A stretch of DNA of 64,000 nt from Trueperaceae bacterium. Lineage in GTDB: Bacteria > Deinococcota > Deinococci > Deinococcales > Trueperaceae. This document shows positions 7,669 to 15,902 of this stretch, one piece after another. The notes beneath the pieces were generated by a model that saw nothing but the letters and a program-made list of their open reading frames with translations, was not told where the DNA came from and made no database searches. The stretch is from contig JAABTL010000006.1 of NCBI GenBank assembly GCA_011389865.1, positions 50,741-114,740 on the forward strand. The letters are read 5' to 3'. A program made the translations under genes and the position numbers. Position 1 is the first letter of the stretch. Each line of letters opens with the position of its first letter.

Positions 7669-9930
7669 TCAGAAGGGGTCCGACGGGCGGGCCATGCCGC
7701 TGACGTCCCCGCCGAGGTCGGCGATCGAGTCGTGCAGCAACTGGATGACGTACTGGCTGTTGTGGACGTACGAACCGGGGTCCTTCTTGGCGTACTGGTA
7801 GTTGTAGGCGGCCCGCATGAGGCGCGGCGTCCAACTGCGGTACTGGTTGCCGTAGTTGACCTCGTCGGCGTCCGCCGCGCCGTTGGCGTTGGTGTCGACG
7901 AAGAAGTACGGGTACGCGGCGCTGCTGTACACGATCGGCGTGCCGACGACGTCGCGGGCGTACGCCTGCAGCGCCTCGTCCAGCATCTCGACCATGTCGT
8001 AGATCTCGTAGTACGTGCCCTCGTCCTCGCTGCCGTCGCCGTCGAAGTCGCCGGGGAACTCGCGGATGTCGCGCAGGTCGGCGACGGTCGCCACGCCGGA
8101 GTGGCAGTCGGAGCAGGTGTTCACGATGTCGACCTGCTGGTTGTGCGGGTCGTGGCACTGCGTGCAGGTGCCGACGTCGGGGTCGTGGGGCCAGAAGCCG
8201 ACGTAGTCCATGCCGGCGTACTGGTAGCCGCCCTGTGCCTCGCCGCCGAAGCGCGAAGCCGCGGCCGAGAAGTAGTGGACGTTGACGAAGCCGAGGCTGT
8301 CGGAGACCACGTCGTCCTCGACGCTGCCGATGCGCCGGTCGACGGTGGGCGTCGACGCGCGGCCGGAGTGGCACACGGCGCAGAGGTTGTCGCCGGAGGT
8401 GCCGAAGCTGAGCTCGGCGCCGCTGGGGAAGGTGACGCTGGCGACCTCGAGCAGGCCGTAGTCGGCGTCACTGATATGGCAGGTGGTGCACTCCATCCCG
8501 TCGGTCGGGGCGTGGGCGATCTGCGTGCCGTTCTGCACGAAGAAGGCCATCCCGTCGCCGCTGTGGCAGGTGGAGCAGCTCGCGGGCACGGCGCCGTCCT
8601 CGTCCCAGTGCCGCCAGGCCTCGGTGGAGCCGTCGAAGTGGCCCGCGTCGTTGCGATGCAGCCGCTCGATGACGCCGAGGTCGACGACTTGGGTGAGGGC
8701 GAGCGCGTCGCGCAGCGAGGCGATGTCGAGGCCGCCGGCGCTGGCCAGGATCTCGCCCGCGGGCTCGTCGCCCGGGCGGGCCAGGGCCACCGTGTTCGCC
8801 CCGAGCGCGCCGGCGAGGTCCTCGATGCTGTCGTAGACGATCTGGATCAGGTACTTGGCGTTGTGGGCGTAGCCGCCCGGGTCCTTCTTGGCGACCTGGT
8901 AGTTGTAGGTGGCCGCCAACAGCCGCGGGGTGAAGCTCGCGTAGGCGTTGCCGCGGTTCTGTTCTTCGGCCGAGATCGAGCCGTCGCCATCGCTGTCGTT
9001 GAAGAAGTACGGGTGCCCGTCGGCGTACCCGATCGGCTGGCCCACGACCTCGGTCGCGTACTGCTGGATCAGGCCGAACAGGAGCGACCGGAGGTTGTAC
9101 AGCTCGGTGTAGATGCCGGTCGTGATGTCGCCATCGCCGTCGTAATCGACGAACGAGCCGGGCGCGCGGATGTCACGCAGGTCCGCGACCGTCTCCACGC
9201 CCGTGTGGCACGTGGCGCAACTGGCGACGTCGAGTTGCAGGCTGTGCGGGTCGTGGCACGACTGGCAGGTGGCGTAGCCCTCGGCGTGGTCGAAGCGCGG
9301 CTCGTACCACTTGCCTGGGTACTCGAACCCGCCGCCGGCGTCGGCGCCGTAGAGGGTGGCCGCGGCCGTGTAGTAGTGGATGTTGACGAAGCCCTGCTCC
9401 GCCATGACCTCGTCGTGGTCGACGCCCGCGCGCTCGATGGCGCCGACGATCGTCGCACCGCTGGCGCGGCCCTGGTGGCACTCCATGCACACGGCCTCGC
9501 GGCCGAGGCCGGTCAGCAGCTCGCCGGAGGGCATGGTGACCTCGGTCTGGGCGACCGTGACGTCGTTGTGGCAGGTGGTGCACTGCAGGATGCCGGGCGT
9601 GGCGTCCGCGTCGACGGTCCCGGCCGCCGATCCGTCGAGGCCGATGAAGTCGTGGAAGCCCGCGTTGGCGTGGCACTTCGCGCAGCGGGCTGGCACCGCG
9701 ACCGGGTCGCTGTTGTTCCAGTAGGTGAACGACCGGGACGTGAGGTCGGCGTGCGGGCTGCGGACCCAGCTGTCGAAGAAGGGGATCTCGAGCTGGTCGT
9801 ACGTGAGGATCGGCGCCTCGCCCTGGGCGCTGGCCGTCAGGCCTGCCGGCGAGCCTCCGGTGTTGGCCGCGATCAAACCGATGCCGATCGCGAGCACGAC
9901 GAGAACGGGAAGGAATGCGATGGGCCTCAT
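7669..9930 (-). CDS. Exported decaheme c-type cytochrome, two pentaheme modules with EF-hand-like loops
   Basis: 753 residues. An N-terminal signal or anchor helix lies at about 4-22. Ten CXXCH heme c sites start at residues 83, 117, 148, 222, 238 and 452, 481, 517, 589, 606, so the protein is a tandem duplication of a five-heme module of ~300 residues. Shared blocks include GFVN(I/V)HY, CxxCHDPH, VADLRDIR and YNYQxAKKDPG. Each module also has two DxDxDG-type calcium loops (near 262 and 312; near 628 and 679). It should be a periplasmic or surface electron carrier. GGAGGTGA precedes the ATG by 6 nt. In the 208-nt gap upstream (9931-10138) I see only a weak extended -10 (TGCTAGACT, 10018 to 10010). 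No heme-maturation genes are in the window. Confidence 0.9.
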   Translation of the reverse strand: MRPIAFLPVLVVLAIGIGLIAANTGGSPAGLTASAQGEAPILTYDQLEIPFFDSWVRSPHADLTSRSFTYWNNSDPVAVPARCAKCHANAGFHDFIGLDGSAAGTVDADATPGILQCTTCHNDVTVAQTEVTMPSGELLTGLGREAVCMECHQGRASGATIVGAIERAGVDHDEVMAEQGFVNIHYYTAAATLYGADAGGGFEYPGKWYEPRFDHAEGYATCQSCHDPHSLQLDVASCATCHTGVETVADLRDIRAPGSFVDYDGDGDITTGIYTELYNLRSLLFGLIQQYATEVVGQPIGYADGHPYFFNDSDGDGSISAEEQNRGNAYASFTPRLLAATYNYQVAKKDPGGYAHNAKYLIQIVYDSIEDLAGALGANTVALARPGDEPAGEILASAGGLDIASLRDALALTQVVDLGVIERLHRNDAGHFDGSTEAWRHWDEDGAVPASCSTCHSGDGMAFFVQNGTQIAHAPTDGMECTTCHISDADYGLLEVASVTFPSGAELSFGTSGDNLCAVCHSGRASTPTVDRRIGSVEDDVVSDSLGFVNVHYFSAAASRFGGEAQGGYQYAGMDYVGFWPHDPDVGTCTQCHDPHNQQVDIVNTCSDCHSGVATVADLRDIREFPGDFDGDGSEDEGTYYEIYDMVEMLDEALQAYARDVVGTPIVYSSAAYPYFFVDTNANGAADADEVNYGNQYRSWTPRLMRAAYNYQYAKKDPGSYVHNSQYVIQLLHDSIADLGGDVSGMARPSDPF

Positions 9931-10138
9931 CCGACGTCACCTCCGAGCTTTCCGATACCCGCCCGCCCGGCACGGGCGACGCGAGGCTTCGAATCCAGCT
10001 TCATGGATGAGTCTAGCATGAGCACGAGGCGAGCGTGCGGTGAGAACGTCACCCAGGCCACGGTTCGACGACCCTCGTGCAGGACGTTCACGAGCTCGAC
10101 CCGCGGTGGCACGCCTGGGACCTACGTCCCGGCGCCCG

Positions 10139-11137
10139 CTACCAGGCGTACGCCTTCGGCGCCTCGCCCCCGGGGCCGGGGAAGATCTCGTCGAGCTGCT
10201 CGAGCGTCGCCTCGTCGAGGGTGATCTCGGTGGCGCGCACGGCGCTCTCGAGCTGCTCGATCGTGCGCGGGCCGATGATCGGGGCGGTGACGACCGGGTT
10301 GTGCAGCAGCCACGCCAGGGCGACCGTCGCCGGCGCCTCGCCGATCTCGCGGCAGAGCGCTTCGTAGCGCTCCAGCTGCTGGCGCTTCGCCTCGATCTGC
10401 TTCTGGACGCCCTCCGACACGCGCCGGCCACTGTCGAGCTTCTCGAGCACGCCGCCGAGCAGGCCGCCGCCCAGGGGGCTCCAGGGGATCAGCCCCAGGC
10501 CGTAGTGGCGGCAGGCGGGGATCACCTCGAGTTCGACCATGCGGTTGTCGAGGTGGTAGATGCTCTGCTCGCTCGCCAGGCCCGTCATCCCGCGCCGTGC
10601 CGCCTCCTGGCAGGCGGTGGCGATGTCCCAGCCGGCGAAGTTCGAGGAGCCGACGTAGACCACCGAACCCTGCTTGACCAGCGCGTCGAACGCCTGCCAG
10701 GTCTCGTCCCACGGGCACTCGCGGTCGATGTGGTGCATCTGGTAGAGGTCGATGACGTCGGTCTGCAGGCGACGAAGACTGCCCTCGCAGTGCTTGCGGA
10801 TCTTGTAGGCGGAGAGGCTGCGGCCGTCGGTGTTGGGTTCCGCGCGGTCGTCCTTGCCGTTGGCCGGGTTGAACACCTTGGTCGCCAGCACCACGGCGTC
10901 GCGGCGGCCGTCCCCGAGCGCGAACCAGTTGCCCAGGATCCGCTCGGTGTGGCCGTGCTCGACGGCCCAGCCGTACACGTCGGCGGTGTCGAAGAAGTTG
11001 ATGCCGAGCTCCAGCGCCCGGTCCATGATCGCGAAGGACTCGTTCTGGCTGGTGTGCCAGCCGAAGTTCATCGTGCCGAGGCAGAGGTCGCTGACGAGGA
11101 CGCCGTGCTTACCGAGGCGCTTGTGGCTGATGCTCAT
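10139..11137 (-). CDS. Aldo/keto reductase
   Basis: 332 residues, a TIM-barrel NADPH-dependent oxidoreductase. Visible are the N-terminal VSDLCLGTMNFGW, the catalytic Asp/Tyr segment NFFDTADVYG, the Lys in VVLATKVF, the His in DLYQMHHID, and the cofactor region IPWSPLGGGLLGG ... PIIGPRTIEQLES. This is the YajO/Tas-like group of general aldo/keto reductases (AKR), which act on aldehydes; the substrate is unknown. GGAAGGAG precedes the ATG by about 6 nt. It stands alone on the minus strand between the cytochrome and the lipoprotein gene. Confidence 0.9.
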   Translation of the reverse strand: MSISHKRLGKHGVLVSDLCLGTMNFGWHTSQNESFAIMDRALELGINFFDTADVYGWAVEHGHTERILGNWFALGDGRRDAVVLATKVFNPANGKDDRAEPNTDGRSLSAYKIRKHCEGSLRRLQTDVIDLYQMHHIDRECPWDETWQAFDALVKQGSVVYVGSSNFAGWDIATACQEAARRGMTGLASEQSIYHLDNRMVELEVIPACRHYGLGLIPWSPLGGGLLGGVLEKLDSGRRVSEGVQKQIEAKRQQLERYEALCREIGEAPATVALAWLLHNPVVTAPIIGPRTIEQLESAVRATEITLDEATLEQLDEIFPGPGGEAPKAYAW

Positions 11138-11241
11138 GGCGGGCTCCTTCCGAGTCCGGTGGGCGTGCGTACAGGATACGCCCGACCCAGTGGGGCGTGC
11201 GCCACGGGGCCCGCTCACCGGTCTCGGCCGCCGCGCGTGGG

Positions 11242-12102
11242 CTACTCGGCGGTCGCCTCGTCCCAGCCGTCGAGGAAGGCGTGCCAGGCCGCCTCGGCGG
11301 CGGTGAGCGAGAGGCCCAGGTGCAGCTCGAAGGCGACCAGCACGGCGGCCGTGTCGGGCGCCAGGTTGGCGTCGTCGAGGAACGCGCGGAAGGCGGCGAT
11401 GCGCGCGGCGTCGCCGTGTCCTGGTCCGAGCAGGAAGGTGACGAACGAGCCCGCGGCCGGGTAGGTGACGCCGTCCGGCAGGGCGGTGAACGCCTGGTTG
11501 CCGTGCGCCAGGGGCGTGAGGGCCGGCAGCTCGCCCTGCTGGCGGGCGTCCTGGGCGTTGCCGTGCACCGTCTTGCCGTACCAGGCGCCGAGCCGCGGCG
11601 GCAAGCCACGCTCGACCAAGGTCGGTGCGTCGAAGTAGACCTCGGGCCAGGTGTAGGTCATGGCGACGCCCTCCATCCAGAAGTTCGCCAGGCGCAGGGG
11701 GCGCGCGGTGGGCGTCGTCAGCACGTGCATCACCTCGTGGGCGTCGGCCGCGTGGACGCTGATGGTCGCGTCGTGCGCCAGGATCGCCCGGCCGTTGGTG
11801 TCCCAGCCGGTGAGCGCGTGCAGCGTCTCGCGGTCGGGGAAGGCGTAGTAGTCGATGCGTTCGGGCATGCGCCAGGCCGGACCGACCTCGTCCAGGAAGG
11901 TGAGCAGGCGTTGCAGGGCCGGGGCGGCAGGCTCCTCGTAGCGGGCGCCGACGAGCGTGAGATAACGCAGCTCCGTTTCGTGCACGACGCCGTCGGCCGC
12001 GACCTCCCAGTCCCCACGCGGGAGCCTGTCGTGGACCCAGGGGGTGCAGGCGGCGAGGGTGGCGACGCAACAGAGGGCGGCCGTGAGGCGACGTACGTCC
12101 AC
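11242..12102 (-). CDS. Lipoprotein with a gluzincin-type HExxH metalloprotease signature
   Basis: 286 residues from the GTG at 12102. The N-terminus is a lipoprotein signal with lipobox LAAC at about residue 19. The central motif AHEVMHVLTT is HExxH, followed about 20 residues later by NFWMEGVA, where the Glu could be the third zinc ligand, as in peptidase-MA-like gluzincins. It should be a membrane-anchored extracytoplasmic Zn peptidase or a relative of one; no substrate can be inferred. AAGGGGA lies just before the GTG. An upstream start at 12147 would place Arg/Glu residues before the signal sequence and is less likely. It lies on the same strand as the hydrolase at 12196, whose stop is about 90 nt upstream of this start. 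Confidence 0.7.
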   Translation of the reverse strand: MDVRRLTAALCCVATLAACTPWVHDRLPRGDWEVAADGVVHETELRYLTLVGARYEEPAAPALQRLLTFLDEVGPAWRMPERIDYYAFPDRETLHALTGWDTNGRAILAHDATISVHAADAHEVMHVLTTPTARPLRLANFWMEGVAMTYTWPEVYFDAPTLVERGLPPRLGAWYGKTVHGNAQDARQQGELPALTPLAHGNQAFTALPDGVTYPAAGSFVTFLLGPGHGDAARIAAFRAFLDDANLAPDTAAVLVAFELHLGLSLTAAEAAWHAFLDGWDEATAE

Positions 12103-12195
12103 GTGATCCCCTTCCCGGCACCTGGCCCGACCGTAGGCCGAACGCATCCGGTCCGCTCGGGTCGCGCGTCCCCCCGGCCTCGCGGGCCGCTGGTG

Positions 12196-13731
12196 TCAGG
12201 GCCCGAAGCGCTCCGCCAGCCATGTCGTGATCTCCTCCAGCAGGGCGGGCAGGAAGGCCATCTCCAGGCGCAGGTACTCGCCGAGCGCGCCGGTCTCCGC
12301 CCGCTGGAACAGATGGTTGGCCTCGGGCAGCACCACGACGGTGACGTCGTCGTTGCCGGCGGCGGCCAGCGCGGCCTCGAAGGCCGGTAGGTTCTCGTCG
12401 AGGTCGACCTGCGCGTCGAGTCCGGCGAACAGCCCGAGCACGGGCGCCGTGACCCGGGACCAGTCGTCGGCGGGGTCGTAGGTCAGGAAGAAGCGCATCC
12501 AGGGCACCTGGAACGCCGCCGCGCCGGTGGCCGCCTGCTGGGCGACGAAGGCATCGACGTCGCCGATCTGCTCGCGTTGGGCGGCGGGCAGGGCGGCGAC
12601 CTGGGCGGCCGTGACCTCGAGCAGGAACGCCTCGAGACCCGCCCAATCCTCGGCCAGCGCCAGCTCCACCACCCGGCGCTGCTGGCCCACGGCCTCGGCG
12701 ACCTGCTCGGGGGTCATGCCTGAGTCGGCCGAGATGCGCTCGACCTGCGAGACCACGACGTCCGTGTACGGCAGCGCCGGAGGCGCCATCGCGATGACGA
12801 ACGCCACCTCGGGCGCGCGGGCGCCGACCATGGCGACGAGAGCGCCGCCCTCGGAGTGGCCCAGGATGCCTACGCGTTCGGGGTCGACGTCGGGCCTGGC
12901 CGACAGGGTGCGGACGGCCGCCTCGAGGTCGTCGGCCAGGTCGGCCGAGGTGGCGTTCGCGTGGTCGCCGGTCGACGCGCCGACCCCGCGCTCGTCCCAG
13001 CGCAGGACGGCGAAGCCGGCGCGGGTCAGGTGATCGGCGAGCCAGCGGAGGGGTTCGTAGCCGGGCAGCGCCGGGTTGGCGCCGTCGCGGTCCTGGGCAC
13101 CGCTGCCGCTCACCAGCGCCACGGCCGGGTGCGGCCCCGGGGTCTCGGGCAGCGACAGCACCCCCGCGAGCGTCGCGCCGGCGGCGTCGAACGCCACCTC
13201 CTCGAGCGCGTACGGCAGGTCGGCCGGGTCGATCGCCTCCGGCTCGGGGATCTCCACCTCGAGGCCGAGGAGGATCTCGTTGACGGCCGCATTGACGCCC
13301 TGCGCGTAGGCGGGCTGCGTCGCCTGGACCAGCAGGAGGACGGTGTGGCCGCCGCGCTCGAGGCTGATGGCCGCGACCAGGTCGTCGCCGACGACGTAGA
13401 GGCGCTGCGTCCAGACCGCGTCGGGCAGCGCGACCGGCGCCGTCTGCAGCGGCGCGGCGGCGAAGGCGGCGTCGAGCGACGGATCGACCAGGATCGCCAG
13501 CGCGGCGGCGACGACGTCCATCTCCGAGCCGATCGGCGCCAGCAGGTGGATGACGCCGTCCGGGGAGGAGGGGCGCGTGAGGCTGGCGACGTCGGGGGTG
13601 GCCTCGACGGTCCAGCCCGCGGGGACCGGCGCGGTGTAGCGGCCCTGCGGGTCGGCGTAGCGACCCTCCTGGCCGAACGCCGAGCCGACGAGCAGGGCGA
13701 CGAGGAGGGAGACGAGGAGCTTGCGGTTCAT
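12196..13731 (-). CDS. Exported alpha/beta hydrolase
   Basis: 511 residues. The signal peptide (about 1-20) ends SAFG followed by Gln. An N-terminal ~170-residue domain is followed by an alpha/beta hydrolase fold: VALVSGSGAQDRDGAN (oxyanion region), FAVLRWDERGVGAS, nucleophile elbow GHSEGG, an acidic region at LGLFAGLDAQVD and the catalytic His in PEANHLF. This layout (an N-terminal domain, then a serine hydrolase with SGSG and DxRG) resembles exported acyl-esterase/peptidase-like hydrolases; the substrate is unknown. AGGAGG precedes the ATG. The ABC exporter genes immediately upstream on the same strand end 47 nt before it, so the three may be co-transcribed. Confidence 0.85.
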   Translation of the reverse strand: MNRKLLVSLLVALLVGSAFGQEGRYADPQGRYTAPVPAGWTVEATPDVASLTRPSSPDGVIHLLAPIGSEMDVVAAALAILVDPSLDAAFAAAPLQTAPVALPDAVWTQRLYVVGDDLVAAISLERGGHTVLLLVQATQPAYAQGVNAAVNEILLGLEVEIPEPEAIDPADLPYALEEVAFDAAGATLAGVLSLPETPGPHPAVALVSGSGAQDRDGANPALPGYEPLRWLADHLTRAGFAVLRWDERGVGASTGDHANATSADLADDLEAAVRTLSARPDVDPERVGILGHSEGGALVAMVGARAPEVAFVIAMAPPALPYTDVVVSQVERISADSGMTPEQVAEAVGQQRRVVELALAEDWAGLEAFLLEVTAAQVAALPAAQREQIGDVDAFVAQQAATGAAAFQVPWMRFFLTYDPADDWSRVTAPVLGLFAGLDAQVDLDENLPAFEAALAAAGNDDVTVVVLPEANHLFQRAETGALGEYLRLEMAFLPALLEEITTWLAERFGP

Positions 13732-13778
13732 CACGTGCCTCCTAGCGATGCGGCGCGGGCGGTGGGCGCCCAAACGCC

Positions 13779-14576
13779 TCAGAACTCCTCGCGCCGCACG
13801 CGCCAGACGGCCAGCGCGAGGAACGCGACGATCCACAGGGGAACGGCCAACAGCGGCCATGGGGTCACGAGCGGGCCGCCGTGCGCCAGCACGGTCGCCA
13901 TCCGGCCGAGCACCCAGGGGCCGGCGTGGGCGAGCGCCGGCACGACGGCAAGCACGACGTCGGCGCCGACGATCACCGCCAGGCCGACCGCGAGGACGGT
14001 GCCGCGGTTGCGGGCGATCGCGCCGAGCATCAGCGTCAGCGCGGCGTAGAAGGCGAGGTTCAGACCGAGCAGGCCGACCGCGGCCGCGTAGCGCCCGAGC
14101 GGCAGCGCGCCGCCGGCCTCCCACGACAGGATGCCGTAGGCGATCCACGTGGGCAGCAGCAAGGCGACGACGAGCAGCGCCAGCGTGTGGACGACGAACT
14201 TGGCCATCACGAAGGCCGTCCGGGAGGCCGGCTTCGTCAACACCCAGGCGGCGGTGCCGGTCTGCCGCTCGCCGAGGATCGCGCCGTGCAGCACGATGAC
14301 GGCGCCGATCGGCAGCGCCAGGCTGCCCATCTGGAACACCATGTCCAGCGCTGCCTCGAAGGTGCCGCCGGCCTCGCTGGCGAACAGCTCGCGCATGAAC
14401 ACGAGCGGCAGGGACAGCGGTGCGACCAGGATCGCGAGCCACACCAGCGGCTGGACCCACGCGCTGCGGGTGCGGGTCCACTGCGCCGCCTCGTTGCGCG
14501 CGAGGTTGCCGAAACCGAGCCACGCGCCACGGTCGGCGACCGGGCGCAGGGCGGTGCCCGCGGGCGGGGCGCTCAT
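13779..14576 (-). CDS. ABC-2-type transporter permease
   Basis: 265 residues with about six hydrophobic helices and no enzymatic motif (for example VWLAILVAPLSLPLVFM, GSLALPIGAVIVLHG, FVVHTLALLVVALLL). The segment GERQTGTAAWVLTKPASRTAFVMAKF is characteristic of ABC-2/NatB-like export permeases. It is the partner of the ATP-binding protein encoded just upstream: its ATG overlaps that stop (ATGA). The cargo is unknown. Confidence 0.83.
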   Translation of the reverse strand: MSAPPAGTALRPVADRGAWLGFGNLARNEAAQWTRTRSAWVQPLVWLAILVAPLSLPLVFMRELFASEAGGTFEAALDMVFQMGSLALPIGAVIVLHGAILGERQTGTAAWVLTKPASRTAFVMAKFVVHTLALLVVALLLPTWIAYGILSWEAGGALPLGRYAAAVGLLGLNLAFYAALTLMLGAIARNRGTVLAVGLAVIVGADVVLAVVPALAHAGPWVLGRMATVLAHGGPLVTPWPLLAVPLWIVAFLALAVWRVRREEF

Positions 14577-15565
14577 CGTGCCGCCTCCGCATCCCGCACC
14601 AGTTCCATGAAGACCTCCTCGAGCTCGAAGCTGCGCCGCCGGAAGTGGGTCACGACGGTGTCGGGCACGTCCATGACGCGCCGCAGGAGCTCGGTCTTGG
14701 CGATCGCCTCGTCGTGCACCGCGACGTGGAGCGTCACGCCGCCGTCCGCCGTAGGGTGCTCGCCGACGTCCGCCACCCACGGCAGCGCGCGCAGCGCCTC
14801 CAGGGCGCCGTCCGGCGAGCGTTCCAGGCCGATGAGGTAGGTGGCCGCGCCGTCGCCCGCCAGCAGCTCGTGGGTGGGCGCCTGGGCGATCAGCCGGCCG
14901 CGGTTGACGATGGCGACGTGGTCGGCCACCCGCTGCACGTCGTCGAGGATGTGGGTCGAGAACAGGACGGTGGTGTGCGCCCGCAGCCGACCGAGGATCG
15001 ACAGCACCGCGTGGCGCCCGACGGGGTCGAGTGCGGCGGCGGGCTCGTCCATGATCAGCAGCTCGGGCGCGTTGACCTGCGCCTGCGCGATGCCGAGCCG
15101 CTGCCGCTCCCCGCCCGAGAAGCCGCGGATGGGCCGGTCGGCCTTGTCCGCGAGGCCGACGAGGTCGAGCATCTCGTCGATGCGGTCCTCGATCGCCCGC
15201 GCGGGACCGGCGTAGAAGAAGCGGGCGGTGAAGCGCAGCGTCTCGCGCGCGGTCTGGTGCTCGTAGAAGCGCGGGTCCTGCGCCAGGAAGCCGACCCGGC
15301 GCCGCACCTCGAGGCTGTCGCGGGTCGCGTCGCGGCCCAGCACCTCGGCGCGCCCGGCGCTCGGCCGGGAGAGGCCGACCAGCATGCGCATCGCCGTCGT
15401 CTTGCCGGCGCCGTTGGGGCCGAGGAAGCCGAACACGGAGTGGCGCGGTACCCGCAGCTCGAGGGCGTCGAGGGCGGTGAAGTCGCCGAAGCGCTTGGTG
15501 AGCCCGTGGGTGGCGATGGCGAAGCCGTTCGGGCGTTCGCTCTCGGGCGTCGGGGTCTGGGTCAC
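14573..15565 (-). CDS. ABC transporter ATP-binding protein (CcmA/NatA-type exporter)
   Basis: 330 residues. Walker A GPNGAGKTT, Q-loop in FLAQDPRFYE, signature FSGGERQR, Walker B LLIMDEP, D-loop AALDP and H-loop FSTHILDD are all present. A ~90-residue C-terminal extension (ending LEEVFMELVRD) is typical of drug- or lipid-exporting NatA-like subunits. The GTG at 15565 is chosen because GGAGGA precedes it by 6 nt. It is coupled to the permease gene by a 4-nt overlap. A TAGCGT hexamer on the minus strand near 15695-15700 may be the -10 of its promoter, giving a leader of about 120 nt. Confidence 0.9.
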   Translation of the reverse strand: MTQTPTPESERPNGFAIATHGLTKRFGDFTALDALELRVPRHSVFGFLGPNGAGKTTAMRMLVGLSRPSAGRAEVLGRDATRDSLEVRRRVGFLAQDPRFYEHQTARETLRFTARFFYAGPARAIEDRIDEMLDLVGLADKADRPIRGFSGGERQRLGIAQAQVNAPELLIMDEPAAALDPVGRHAVLSILGRLRAHTTVLFSTHILDDVQRVADHVAIVNRGRLIAQAPTHELLAGDGAATYLIGLERSPDGALEALRALPWVADVGEHPTADGGVTLHVAVHDEAIAKTELLRRVMDVPDTVVTHFRRRSFELEEVFMELVRDAEAAR

Positions 15566-15745
15566 GGTCGTCCTCCGTACGGGGCAGAAGCGGCGCGGGC
15601 GTCCATGGCGAGGAGCTCGGGCCGAAGGCGCAGACGCGGCTCGAGACGCCGTGCGGCGCGGTCGGGCGTAGCCCGCGGGCGCGCCGGTCGCCGAGACCAC
15701 GCTAAGCGAGCCGCCCGCCCGTGCGCATCCGCCGAACGGCGGAGG

Positions 15746-15882
15746 GCGCGGTGCGAAGGCGGTACGCCAGTGTGCCAGCGGTAGGCCTTCGCACCGCCAA
15801 ATGCGCGGTGCGAAGGCGGTACGCCAGTGTGCCAGCGGTAAGCCTCGGCGCCGCGAAGGACGCGGCGCCGAGGCGTTACGCT
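15746..15882 (+). repeat. Three-unit tandem repeat with long palindromes upstream of iolD
   Basis: A 38-bp sequence is exactly repeated at 15746-15783 and 15803-15840 (57-nt period). A diverged third unit starts near 15860. Within unit 1 the 13-bp arm GCGGTGCGAAGGC (15748-15760) pairs with 15785-15797. Between units 2 and 3 a perfect 14-bp palindrome (15842-15855 with 15861-15874) has a 5-nt loop. Each unit carries TACGCC or TACGCT at the same place; in unit 3 this is the likely iolD -10. The remaining sequence upstream, 15566-15745, holds no gene I can support, only a small hairpin TCCGCCG/CGGCGGA at 15728-15743. Confidence 0.85.
15877..15882 (+). promoter_or_regulatory. Candidate iolD -10 element
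   Basis: TACGCT, 20 nt before the iolD ATG, leaving a short leader with the Shine-Dalgarno-like AAAGGGG. It lies inside the third copy of the tandem repeat. The two upstream copies carry TACGCC at the equivalent position and may be extra or decayed promoters. Confidence 0.45.
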
Positions 15883-15902
15883 GGTCCCACGAAAGGGGCA
15901 CC

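Noticed and set aside
10022..10080. GCACGAGG/CCTCGTGC with nested GGTGA/TCACC as a small RNA gene
   Set aside because: Short arms in GC-rich DNA, no promoter or terminator around it; not enough support.
7162..10224. Open frame of 1020 codons on the plus strand across the cytochrome and feoA region
   Set aside because: It is antisense to the decaheme cytochrome, whose ten heme motifs are unmistakable; the plus-strand product is Val/Gly/Arg-biased without domains. High GC creates such frames.
15801..15902. Upstream extension of iolD into the repeat
   Set aside because: The added residues derive from repeat DNA, are not family-like, and the ATG at 15903 has its own AAAGGGG.
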